Notes: a model not told the origin generated them from the sequence alone. Shown: positions 1-6,833, counted from the first letter of the stretch. The stretch: 7,813 nucleotides of DNA from Euryarchaeota archaeon UBA88 (GCA_002499545.1 DAME01000018.1:8942-16754), one strand, 5' to 3'. Numbers and translations are program-made.

Positions 1-753
1 AAGTAATTTTAGGAGGGTAGAGGTGTTAATTCGAGCGATTTTATCGAATTCTTTTTGCATTTTTTTGTCTGCAGAATCTGTGAGTTTTCCAGCCCCCACT
101 CTTGTGGCTTCAATAATCGCTCCAAGCGCAACTCCAGACAGAAGACCCTGAGGAGTTAATTTTCTCGCTGCAAGAACACGTGAACCCCATATAGCGAGGG
201 AATTTCGTGCAATATTTTTCCCCGTTTCAGGCACGGAAGCATTCTGTTCTTCGGTTGAACGCTGCTCTTTGCCCGAGAATTTGTTGAGCCACTTTCGAAT
301 CCCTATTCCGGTATCAGCAACCTTTCGAAGTTTTTTGACGTCGTGCTTTTCAATGGCAATCATGATTCTTCGTACACGAGAAATTCGCAACAAATCAAAA
401 AATATCCAAACCAGAAGGAAGAGCATCAAGAATCCATAACCGGTATTGGATACATCGCTCCAAAGTTGCCATCCGATTGGATCACTGGTTAATCGAATAA
501 GGATCACTAAGAACGGAGGAATCATGAATGCAAGTATTTCATTCAATACCAAAAGTCCAATTCCACGAATCGGAAGTTCACGTAGTTGTTTAATTGCCCA
601 ACCAGAATGCGGAGCGAGTCGAGCTATTGCCTTTCGAAAAGGTACAACGAGAAGTAAGATACGAAGAAGAAGTGGGAGCCAAATAATCACCAAAACATAC
701 GCTTCCCATGGACCTGCAGGAGGAATATCAGGGAACTGGAGGGGAGCCGCCAC
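1..753 (-). CDS. Unrecognised multi-pass membrane protein, 3'-truncated by window edge
   Basis: An open frame of 251 codons runs without a stop from 753 to the left edge, so the C-terminus lies outside the window. An in-frame TGA sits nine codons upstream (778-780), and the only start codon between it and the first membrane segment is GTG at 753, so I chose that; its ribosome binding site is weak. The N-terminus is short and proline-rich (AAPLQFPDIPPAGPWEAY). Three hydrophobic segments follow at about residues 18-38, 65-87 and 105-123. After them comes a basic, probably cytosolic stretch (about 123-165, many Arg and Lys), a polar linker, and a partly amphipathic region to residue 251. I do not recognise the family and see no catalytic motif. 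It is divergent from the cupin gene across a 92-bp gap. The reading is supported by continuous openness and sensible membrane-protein composition; function is unknown. Confidence 0.7.
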   Translation of the reverse strand, partial: MAAPLQFPDIPPAGPWEAYVLVIIWLPLLLRILLLVVPFRKAIARLAPHSGWAIKQLRELPIRGIGLLVLNEILAFMIPPFLVILIRLTSDPIGWQLWSDVSNTGYGFLMLFLLVWIFFDLLRISRVRRIMIAIEKHDVKKLRKVADTGIGIRKWLNKFSGKEQRSTEEQNASVPETGKNIARNSLAIWGSRVLAARKLTPQGLLSGVALGAIIEATRVGAGKLTDSADKKMQKEFDKIARINTSTLLKLL

Positions 754-791
754 ATTACATGATTCGGCTTCCCAACTTCAAAGCAACTGAG

Positions 792-805
792 AATTGAACT
801 CAATT
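792..805. promoter_or_regulatory. Inverted repeat in divergent promoter region
   Basis: The 92-bp gap 754-845 separates the leftward membrane-protein gene from the rightward cupin gene and must hold both promoters if they are transcribed separately. It contains the perfect palindrome AATTGA-AC-TCAATT, with six-base arms and a two-base spacer. This could be an operator read by a dimeric regulator, but arms of this length arise by chance fairly often in AT-rich DNA. No clear TATA box or BRE could be assigned to either gene; a weak candidate for the cupin gene is AAGTATCTT at 813-821. Confidence 0.3.
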
Positions 806-845
806 TCTAGCGAAGTATCTTGAAGATGAACAAGCACGGACACCT

Positions 846-1208
846 ATGACCTTCACCCATTCAATGGCCGACTGGTTGGGATTCACCCTCGACTCACAGT
901 GGTTAGAAAGCAATGTACGATGGAGAGATTTTGGTACCGGCGTTCGACTCGGAAAACTGCACCGTGAAGGAGCGTGCTCACTGGTGTTGTACAGTGTTAA
1001 TTCCGAAGTTGAAGTCGACGCCTTCGTGCCTCACAGCCATCCTGGAGGAGAGGCATACATCGTGCTTGAAGGAGAAGTTTGGGATGAGGATGGGACCTAT
1101 CCTACCGGCTCAATTGTGTGGATGAACCCCGCATCATCCCATACGCCAAGAACGCGCGGGAAGACGCTGATTCTCGTGTTGTGGCCTGAAGGGGTCAAGA
1201 CTGCTTGA
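846..1208 (+). CDS. ChrR-like cupin domain protein
   Basis: A 120-aa single-domain cupin. The first cupin motif is at residues 60-80 (FVPHSHPGGEAYIVLEGEV), giving probable metal ligands His63, His65 and Glu69. The second motif supplies His99 in the NPASSHTP stretch, after a GTYPTGS turn at 83-89. The spacing HxH-x3-E and the 'HPGGEE..VLEG...D..G.YP.G' style match the cupin domain of ChrR anti-sigma factors and related stand-alone proteins, which bind zinc or another divalent metal. No zinc-binding anti-sigma domain precedes it, so an anti-sigma role is not implied; a small metal-dependent enzyme or a sensor of oxidised compounds is possible. ATG at 846 is the earliest start in frame; no clear Shine-Dalgarno is seen, so it may be read from a very short leader. 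ATG at 864 (Met7) is an alternative. Its last 14 bp overlap the 3' end of the opposing DUF3817 gene. Confidence 0.85.
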   Translation: MTFTHSMADWLGFTLDSQWLESNVRWRDFGTGVRLGKLHREGACSLVLYSVNSEVEVDAFVPHSHPGGEAYIVLEGEVWDEDGTYPTGSIVWMNPASSHTPRTRGKTLILVLWPEGVKTA

Positions 1209-1497
1209 TGTCGACCAACTGATAGCGTTCCGAGTGCAACATGCGTTCAAACACAAACGGACCTGCGGGGAGTACTGCTGCGATAAAACCGTGTATTAAG
1301 GCTTTGAAATTCCAATACCTTCCAACTCCGAAGAACAGCAATCCCACATACAGTAAGAAGAGTATTCCGTGAATCGAGCCCATGATGCTGACCATTGTAG
1401 GGTCATCACCGATATACTTCATCGGCATAGCAATACCCATCAGCACCAGGAAGGATGTTCCCTCGAGATAACCTACAGCTTTGATGAGCGCCTTCAT
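1195..1497 (-). CDS. DUF3817 family small integral membrane protein
   Basis: A 100-aa protein with three predicted membrane helices (about 5-27, 36-58 and 64-84). It carries the conserved features of DUF3817: an N-terminal VGYLEGTSFLVL segment, AMPMKY at 23-28, SIHGILFLLYV at 41-51, and a closing LPAGPFVFE at 76-84. The family is widespread and has no established biochemical role. Its ATG overlaps the TGA of the upstream ATPase gene by four bases (ATGA), and a GAGGT ribosome binding site lies at 1504-1508 with proper spacing, so it is translated as the last gene of the exporter operon. The cytosolic tail is short and charged. A role as accessory subunit of the ABC system is suggested only by position. 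No T-rich terminator was seen after its stop; the 3' end runs into the opposing cupin gene. Confidence 0.85.
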   Translation of the reverse strand: MKALIKAVGYLEGTSFLVLMGIAMPMKYIGDDPTMVSIMGSIHGILFLLYVGLLFFGVGRYWNFKALIHGFIAAVLPAGPFVFERMLHSERYQLVDIKQS

Positions 1498-2474
1498 TGT
1501 TTAACCTCAACCATCGGTCGACTTGAACCACATGCGGGGCATTCTTGGTCGTCACTGCCTTGGTAATCGTGTTTGCATGCAGGACAAATTTCTGCGAGCA
1601 CCATCTGGCCCATGGATTCCACAGCCTCTCCTTGAAGTGAAAGATAGCCGCTGTCAGCGTTACCAACCGTATAACGGCCTGCTCCACCAATGCGTACCAG
1701 CAAATCAGGCGGCAAGGTGACGGTTCCCGTTTCATCGATGATGAGTTCGCGGTCTTGACCGAGGTTCTCAACGTCCACCCCTACGCCGTGTTCAGCAACA
1801 AAGCGACCGTCACGAAGTTCAAGCGATCGGTCTGCAAAGGCAGCGACTTCTTTCGAGTGCGTGACAATCAAAAACGATACACCGTCGTTTGTATGCAAGT
1901 CCTTGAACAACGCCAAAACCTCTCGGCTGGTGACGGGATCAAGAGCACCGGTTGGTTCATCTGCCAGAATTAAACGAGGGTTCGTGATCAGGGCCCGAGC
2001 AATAGCAACCCGTTGCTGTTCTCCACCGCTGAGCATCATTGGTAACGCATGCGCTCTGTGAACCATGCCCAATCGGTCAAGCATTGCATCAGCTAATCGG
2101 AGTGCCTTACGAGATGAGACACCTTGGTGGCGTAATGGCTGAGCCACATTGTCACGAGCGTTCAAATTCGGTAAGAGATTTCCTTCTTGGAAAATGAAGG
2201 AGACCGTCTTTTGACGCAACTCAACCAGTTCTTGACCAGTGAGGCGAGTCATGTTTTTGCCGTCCAGCGAGACCGAACCGGCGCTGGCTTTCATGAGACC
2301 GCCAAGGCACTTCATCAGGGTAGATTTTCCAGACCCAGATGGGCCTACTACAGCGATTGCTTCGCCCTCTTTCATGTCCATGTGGAGCCCTCTCAATGCC
2401 ACAACGTTCCCGTCTTCTGCCTTCGATTCATACACGTGGTAAAGTCCATCGGTTTTCAAAATACTTTCTTTCAT
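1494..2474 (-). CDS. ABC transporter ATPase with AbrB-like and zinc-ribbon C-terminal extension
   Basis: A 326-aa protein. Residues 1-225 are a MacB/LolD-type ATPase: Walker A GPSGSGKST (44-52), Q-loop Gln96, signature LSGGE (148-152), Walker B LILADEP (168-174) with catalytic Glu173, D-loop GALD (176-179), switch His206. All residues needed for ATP hydrolysis are present. LolD-type ATPases usually end near residue 230; this one continues about 100 residues. Residues about 240-285 (ELIIDETGTVTLPPDLLVRI, then a short beta-rich stretch) resemble an AbrB/SpoVT swapped hairpin. Residues 297-315 form two CPAC knuckles (Cys297/300 and Cys312/315), a likely zinc ribbon. The start is fixed by AAGGGGGAG at 2481-2489, six bases upstream. 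It lies 3 nt after the permease stop and overlaps the DUF3817 start by ATGA. Role inferred: cytosolic ATPase subunit powering the adjacent permease, with an extra regulatory or protein-binding tail. Confidence 0.93.
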   Translation of the reverse strand: MKESILKTDGLYHVYESKAEDGNVVALRGLHMDMKEGEAIAVVGPSGSGKSTLMKCLGGLMKASAGSVSLDGKNMTRLTGQELVELRQKTVSFIFQEGNLLPNLNARDNVAQPLRHQGVSSRKALRLADAMLDRLGMVHRAHALPMMLSGGEQQRVAIARALITNPRLILADEPTGALDPVTSREVLALFKDLHTNDGVSFLIVTHSKEVAAFADRSLELRDGRFVAEHGVGVDVENLGQDRELIIDETGTVTLPPDLLVRIGGAGRYTVGNADSGYLSLQGEAVESMGQMVLAEICPACKHDYQGSDDQECPACGSSRPMVEVKQ

Positions 2475-2477
2475 ACT

Positions 2478-5400
2478 TCACTCCCCCTTGAGCACACTGG
2501 CTAAATCTGAATTCAATGCTCTGCGAGTAGTGACCAGAAGCGCGATAACAACAGCGGTAAAGACCGACAGGGAGACCAACAGAAGTTGGCTCCATGGATA
2601 AACCAGCGTCCGAGTTATCGTTGTGGACGAACCACCAAAGATTTGGAAGATGAATCCAAAGATGTCGAAGAATCCGTTGAAGGAAAGGGCAACGCCGATA
2701 CCTAACACAATTCCCAACGCCATTGATACCATGACAATGGAGAGAATCTCGAACAGCACCAGTCGAATAATTTGATTTGGAGATGCTCCAATGGCTTGAA
2801 GAACTGCAAGTTCTTTCTGCCGTTGGCTCAAAACCAGCGACAGGAACACGAAACTCGAGGCGATTGCAGCAACGCTGGCTACGACGAATTGAAGGGAGAG
2901 CAAGCCCGGAGTACCGAAGATAAGCCCGCCGTTTCGCTCCACTAACTTGTGTGAACTCGACCAATCCAGAACGCTCGAGACTCTGAAATCAGCCGATAAC
3001 GTCGAGGCAAGCGCTTCAAGTGCGTCTCCACTGACGCCGTCAAGTTCAACAATCCAAATGGTCGAGGAGTGATTCGCAACTGCGTCACTTCCGACAAAAG
3101 ATTTCCATGATGATTCACCGATGATGAGTGATGAGCTCATAGTTGCAGGATTTATTCCAGGGATGTATTCGTGAACGCCCATGTAATACATGCTGTTTTG
3201 ATATGCGGTGATGACGAACTGCACACTCGTATCGGGCAAGAACAGCGGAGCTGCCAGTTCGGGTGGTATCTCTGAAAAGCCTGATGAACAATTTGTGTCT
3301 TCGGCTGAAGTACCGTCGGGACAGGTAGCATTACCGAGATTCGCCCCAGATAAATCAGCGAATCCAAATGCTCCTGTGAGGTCGGCACCAATCAGGTTTG
3401 CACCTTCAAGCGTACCACCCATAAAGTTGACAAAAATAGCATCTTGGAGGTTTGCACCGGACAAGTCAGCACCTTCCAAATTGGTATCATAGAACAACGC
3501 TTGGGCAAGATTTGCTCCCGCAAGATTGGCGTTGGAGAGGTCGGTTCCAGTGAGGTCTACAGGTCCAAAGTCACGACCGCTCAAATCTTGGCCTGAAAGG
3601 TTCAGTCCAGACCAGTCACCTTCCATCAGCGATGAATAGGCGATGAACAATGCATCGGGATCTGGCTGTTCTGTTCCTCCTGTTGTAAAGTTGAAGGTGA
3701 GTTCTTCCCACGAAAACGAAATATTTTCACTTTGTGAATCGGTTGGTTTGAGTAGCACGTCATCGAGATTGTTTTCTTGCCCTCGGCCACTTCCGGCAAT
3801 ATCAAGAGAATAGGCTGCATCTTCACCAGCGGTGAATCCGCCGTTGCGATAGCCAGCCATAGCAGCCTCGATATCGGTTCCTGGAATCGATTGCTCGCTC
3901 CATCGCAACACGTCTTCGTTGCCGTCAAGCAATACCCAAGATTGCAATTTATCGCCTCCCGAAGAATCTGCCAAAATTAAACTTGGCACCGTTGTAGCAA
4001 CAGCAGTAACGCCGGTATCGGTGAAGTTTGAAACTAGATCCAGTAGTTGGGATTCTGTATACCCTTGCTCAAGGGTTATTTGCAAGTCGGAACCGACTGA
4101 TGCATCAACGGTCTTCTCATCGACTAGAGTTCCGGTATATCCTTGAACTGCAGCAAGGGTGACGATTGAGAGCGTAAGCAGCATAATCACTGCTAGACGG
4201 TTGACTGATTCAGCAGATCCTGAACCCTTGAGGCCACGCTTGACATCGTTCAGAAGCGGAGTTCGTCCGAAAATGAGTTGCATAATCTGAGGGCCTTTGG
4301 CTCCAATTCTTCCGAGCAGTAAAGCACCACCAATCCAAAGAGCAAACGGTCCAATAATTCCGAGTAAGCCTTCAATGAAGAAGTTCGAGACAATACCGTC
4401 TTCACTTCCGTTCATTTCAAGCCAGGTGTCGACAACTGCAAGCATTCCAAACAAGAAGGCTAGCCAGTGGAGCCAGCGTTTTGGTTCTGCTTTTGAAGAC
4501 GTCTTACGAACACCTTCTTCAATCTCAAGGTTGATGAAATCCCGTGCCCGACTTCGCCCAAAGAGAAGTGCGAGACCGAGTGTCGTGACAGCGGTGAAAA
4601 TGGTCGAACCAATACTCAGCGTTGGATTTACGTCGAAATCTCCCGTCCTGAATTCCATGAATCCAACCGCTGAAAGAACAATGGGGACTGCGAATAAAGC
4701 CAACAGATACCCCGCAAGCCATGCAACTGAAGACATCACGAACAATTCCAGTAAGACCATGCTCTGCAGCCGAGAACTGTCTGCGCCGATGACTCGATGA
4801 ATGCTCACTTCTCTCCTTCTTTGTTCAAGCGAAAGTACCAATCCATAAATTAACACTGCAATGGAAAGGATAACGATTGGAATCATGATGATGTAATCGA
4901 AAATTTGAATCAAACCGAGGAAAATGTTGAGGAAAGTAATGGTTCCACTGATGATGTCGGTATAGTACAATTCAACTCCTTCATCGGTATAATTTCCGTC
5001 CTGTACCCGCGTACCGAGGTCTTCAAGCCATTCTGCTGCATCAGCGGTTGAAGTAGTGGGTAACTGCCCTTTGTCAATGGTGATGCCCAGGTACATGTGG
5101 TCGTTGTCCATTAGAATACCACGTTGGGATTCATTCAGGACTTCCCAAGTTGCAAAGATTGGATTAGGGGCAAGGGTCGGATTCCCAAAGTCCCAAGGGT
5201 CATAAACGCCAACAACCTTCAGATCTGATGCCGTCATTTCCATTCTACAGTACACCATTCCGTTCTCCTCTGGTGTAATCTCTCCATCGCAGTTTTCATT
5301 GGTCACTGTTCCTTCAAAGATGGTTGATTCATCAACCACATAATGGAAGCTAAGGGTGTCAAGTATGTCACCAACATTGGCTTTCGCTTCTGAGGCGATG

Positions 5401-6101
5401 GTCGATGGGAGAATGACACCGCGCTGAGAACTCATGTTTTCGGGGGTTGGCCATTCACCCATTCCGGCGATAATATTCTGGCCCAAACGCTCTGCAAACT
5501 CCCCATCAAAGGCTTCAGGTCCTAAAAATCGTACAGAACGCATCAACGAAATCGGTGGTCCTGCATCAGCAAGTTCGGGATAATCAAACGTAACGTTACT
5601 CCAGTACGGATTTGCATCATCTGTAATCGCTACCATTTCAAGGGGCTGTGCAACTACGAATTCTTCGTTGAAAAGACCTCCACTGTGTATGCCTTGGCGC
5701 CCCAGCACGAGGGTACAGTCACTGAACTCACTGAATTCTGACATTAATTCGTCGCAAACATTGACCATCGTGGCTGTGTTGTTCGACCAACCGGTTGTAT
5801 TCTCTACAGGCGTACGCGCAAATTCGATTTTTGCATCAAACGGTTCGTTCTTGAGTGATTCTTCAAAGAAGAGTTGTGATAGTCCTACCCCGTATGCGAG
5901 AACGGTCGTGATTACCAGTGATGCCAAAAAGACACCTGTAATCACTGCCAGTCCGCGCTCTTTACCTCTCCACGCACTTAGCCCAGCAAGACGAAGTTGT
6001 GAAGGCGTTTCCATCACCTTGTGCATCAGTCGCTTTGGCATACTCTGTGAAGGAGAATAGTCGGAAGGTTCCAGTTGAAGGGAGTGATCTTCTTCGGTCA
6101 T
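2478..6101 (-). CDS. Fused FtsX/YbbP-like ABC permease with embedded pentapeptide-repeat domain
   Basis: A 1207-aa permease with ten predicted helices: TM1 51-73, TM2 402-423, TM3 449-478, TM4 495-515, TM5 543-561, TM6 577-598, TM7 635-654, TM8 1068-1092, TM9 1113-1140, TM10 1171-1191. Two FtsX units (TM1-4 and TM7-10) are joined by the TM5-TM6 pair, the topology of YbbP. Each unit has a cytosolic coupling segment after its second helix: EQRRREVSIHRVIGAD (426-441) and SQRQKELAVLQAIGASPNQ (1092-1110). Two large extracytoplasmic domains follow TM1 (about 74-385) and TM7 (about 655-1067); YbbP is only about 800 aa. The second holds about 17 pentapeptide repeats (about 833-925). Six cysteines form three close pairs, all outside (116/129, 271/285, 927/938). 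The cytosolic N-terminus is acidic and has no signal peptide. GGAGGTGA at 6108-6115 and an ATGA overlap with the upstream ATPase fix the start. Type VII ABC relatives extract lipids, lipoproteins or hydrophobic drugs, or transmit force; the substrate here is unknown. Confidence 0.93.
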   Translation of the reverse strand: MTEEDHSLQLEPSDYSPSQSMPKRLMHKVMETPSQLRLAGLSAWRGKERGLAVITGVFLASLVITTVLAYGVGLSQLFFEESLKNEPFDAKIEFARTPVENTTGWSNNTATMVNVCDELMSEFSEFSDCTLVLGRQGIHSGGLFNEEFVVAQPLEMVAITDDANPYWSNVTFDYPELADAGPPISLMRSVRFLGPEAFDGEFAERLGQNIIAGMGEWPTPENMSSQRGVILPSTIASEAKANVGDILDTLSFHYVVDESTIFEGTVTNENCDGEITPEENGMVYCRMEMTASDLKVVGVYDPWDFGNPTLAPNPIFATWEVLNESQRGILMDNDHMYLGITIDKGQLPTTSTADAAEWLEDLGTRVQDGNYTDEGVELYYTDIISGTITFLNIFLGLIQIFDYIIMIPIVILSIAVLIYGLVLSLEQRRREVSIHRVIGADSSRLQSMVLLELFVMSSVAWLAGYLLALFAVPIVLSAVGFMEFRTGDFDVNPTLSIGSTIFTAVTTLGLALLFGRSRARDFINLEIEEGVRKTSSKAEPKRWLHWLAFLFGMLAVVDTWLEMNGSEDGIVSNFFIEGLLGIIGPFALWIGGALLLGRIGAKGPQIMQLIFGRTPLLNDVKRGLKGSGSAESVNRLAVIMLLTLSIVTLAAVQGYTGTLVDEKTVDASVGSDLQITLEQGYTESQLLDLVSNFTDTGVTAVATTVPSLILADSSGGDKLQSWVLLDGNEDVLRWSEQSIPGTDIEAAMAGYRNGGFTAGEDAAYSLDIAGSGRGQENNLDDVLLKPTDSQSENISFSWEELTFNFTTGGTEQPDPDALFIAYSSLMEGDWSGLNLSGQDLSGRDFGPVDLTGTDLSNANLAGANLAQALFYDTNLEGADLSGANLQDAIFVNFMGGTLEGANLIGADLTGAFGFADLSGANLGNATCPDGTSAEDTNCSSGFSEIPPELAAPLFLPDTSVQFVITAYQNSMYYMGVHEYIPGINPATMSSSLIIGESSWKSFVGSDAVANHSSTIWIVELDGVSGDALEALASTLSADFRVSSVLDWSSSHKLVERNGGLIFGTPGLLSLQFVVASVAAIASSFVFLSLVLSQRQKELAVLQAIGASPNQIIRLVLFEILSIVMVSMALGIVLGIGVALSFNGFFDIFGFIFQIFGGSSTTITRTLVYPWSQLLLVSLSVFTAVVIALLVTTRRALNSDLASVLKGE
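2481..2489 (-). promoter_or_regulatory. Ribosome binding site of the second ATPase gene
   Basis: AAGGGGGAG lies within the last codons of the permease gene, six bases before the ATG at 2474. It shows that the ATPase is reinitiated directly after the permease stop, three bases upstream of its start. Confidence 0.7.
3327..3605 (-). repeat. Pentapeptide-repeat coding segment inside the permease
   Basis: This stretch encodes permease residues about 833-925, where Leu or Phe recurs every five residues (835, 840, 845, 850 and so on to 890) in units such as LSGQD, LSGRD, LSNAN, LAGAN, LEGAD and LSGAN, matching the A(D/N)LXX consensus. The register slips twice: 890 to 898 (an insert around FMGGT) and 908 to 917 (GAFGFA). 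It ends in NATCPDGTS and a second Cys at 938, a capping motif often seen at the end of such repeats. Pentapeptide repeats fold as a right-handed four-sided beta-helix; about 17 units would give roughly four coils. By topology the segment is outside the cell. Confidence 0.88.
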
Positions 6102-6826
6102 TCTTCCTCACCTCCGTCTGAATCATCGTCCAGTCCCCATGCAGAGCGGATATCCGAGGCTTCGGTCTTGCCATCGTTGAGCAACAGCATGCGGTCAGCG
6201 TTTGAGGCTAAATCAGGGTCGTGAGTAACCATGAGTATTGAGATCGGGTTGACTTCATCGTGGCACAAGTCTTTGAACAGCTGGAGCACTTCTTTTCCGC
6301 TGGCAATGTCGAGGTTTCCAGTCGGCTCATCAGCAAGGAGAACTGGACGGTTACCAGCAATAGCACGAGCGATTGCTACGCGCTGTTGCTGCCCTCCAGA
6401 AAGCTGGTCTGGGATGTGGTCCATTCGGTCGCCAAGACCGACTTTCGTCAATGCAGATCGGGCGGCCACTTCCGCTTCTTTAGAAGACATACCGGATAAT
6501 TCGAGAGCCACTGCAACATTGTCAACTGCTGTGAGGTTGTCAAGTAAATGGAAATCTTGGAAAATCCAGCCGACGTGTTCTCGGCGAATGTTCACCACAC
6601 TGGAAGGATTTTTCTGACCGTAAGATTGGCCGTCAAGCAGAATCGTTCCGCCGTCTCCAGCAAGCAACCCCCCAATGATGTTGAGGAGGGTTGATTTCCC
6701 CGAACCTGAAGGACCCATGAGAGCGACCATCTCGCCCTGTTTAAGGTTCATATTGACGCCTTTGAGGACTTGTAGTTTGTTGGAACCCGAACCAAAGGTC
6801 TTGGTAAGGCCTTCAACACTCAGCAT
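6098..6826 (-). CDS. ABC transporter ATPase, MacB/LolD type
   Basis: A canonical ATPase of 242 aa from the chosen start. Walker A GPSGSGKST (38-46), Q-loop Gln90, signature LSGGQ (142-146), Walker B VLLADEP (162-168) with catalytic Glu167, D-loop GNLD (170-173) and switch His202 are all present. The C-terminus is short and acidic (LDDDSDGGEEE), with no extension, unlike the second ATPase of the operon. The start: AAGGGGG at 6834-6840 is ideally spaced (7 bases) from the ATG at 6826, so MLSVEGLTKTF is the preferred N-terminus. ATG at 6832 and an upstream ATG at 6853 (251 aa) are in frame but poorly placed or lie before this site. Its TGA overlaps the permease ATG (ATGA), so the two are translationally coupled. 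It lies 66 bp downstream of the TetR gene with no convincing promoter between them. Inferred role: energises the adjacent permease, perhaps as a heterodimer with the downstream ATPase. Confidence 0.95.
   Translation of the reverse strand: MLSVEGLTKTFGSGSNKLQVLKGVNMNLKQGEMVALMGPSGSGKSTLLNIIGGLLAGDGGTILLDGQSYGQKNPSSVVNIRREHVGWIFQDFHLLDNLTAVDNVAVALELSGMSSKEAEVAARSALTKVGLGDRMDHIPDQLSGGQQQRVAIARAIAGNRPVLLADEPTGNLDIASGKEVLQLFKDLCHDEVNPISILMVTHDPDLASNADRMLLLNDGKTEASDIRSAWGLDDDSDGGEEE
6108..6115 (-). promoter_or_regulatory. Strong Shine-Dalgarno for the permease gene
   Basis: GGAGGTGA lies six bases before the permease ATG and inside the acidic C-terminal codons of the preceding ATPase gene. It is a near-perfect complement to the usual CCTCC end of 16S rRNA and selects the start at 6101. 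Confidence 0.75.
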
Positions 6827-6833
6827 GGTCATG

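Noticed and set aside
446..790. Rightward 114-codon frame
   Set aside because: It lies antisense to the continuous 251-codon membrane-protein frame, has a low-complexity Ser/Arg-rich translation and no membrane or domain pattern.
846..1208. Cupin protein as an anti-sigma factor (full ChrR)
   Set aside because: Only the cupin half is present; the N-terminal zinc-binding anti-sigma domain is missing and there is no sigma-factor gene nearby.
1406..1771. Leftward 121-codon frame overlapping the ATPase tail
   Set aside because: It runs in another frame across the zinc-ribbon tail and the DUF3817 start, both of which have good motifs and ribosome binding sites.
2428..2964. Leftward 178-codon frame overlapping the permease end
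   Set aside because: Same strand but another frame of the FtsX C-terminal domain; it has no recognisable domain and would conflict with the clear permease reading.
3327..3605. Pentapeptide segment as a Qnr/MfpA-like gyrase protection domain
   Set aside because: The segment is embedded in an outer domain of a membrane permease by topology, so it would not meet gyrase.
4297..4800. Rightward 167-codon frame inside the permease gene
   Set aside because: It is antisense to TM3-TM6 of the permease; the Ser/Pro/Lys-rich translation is typical of a shadow of hydrophobic codons.
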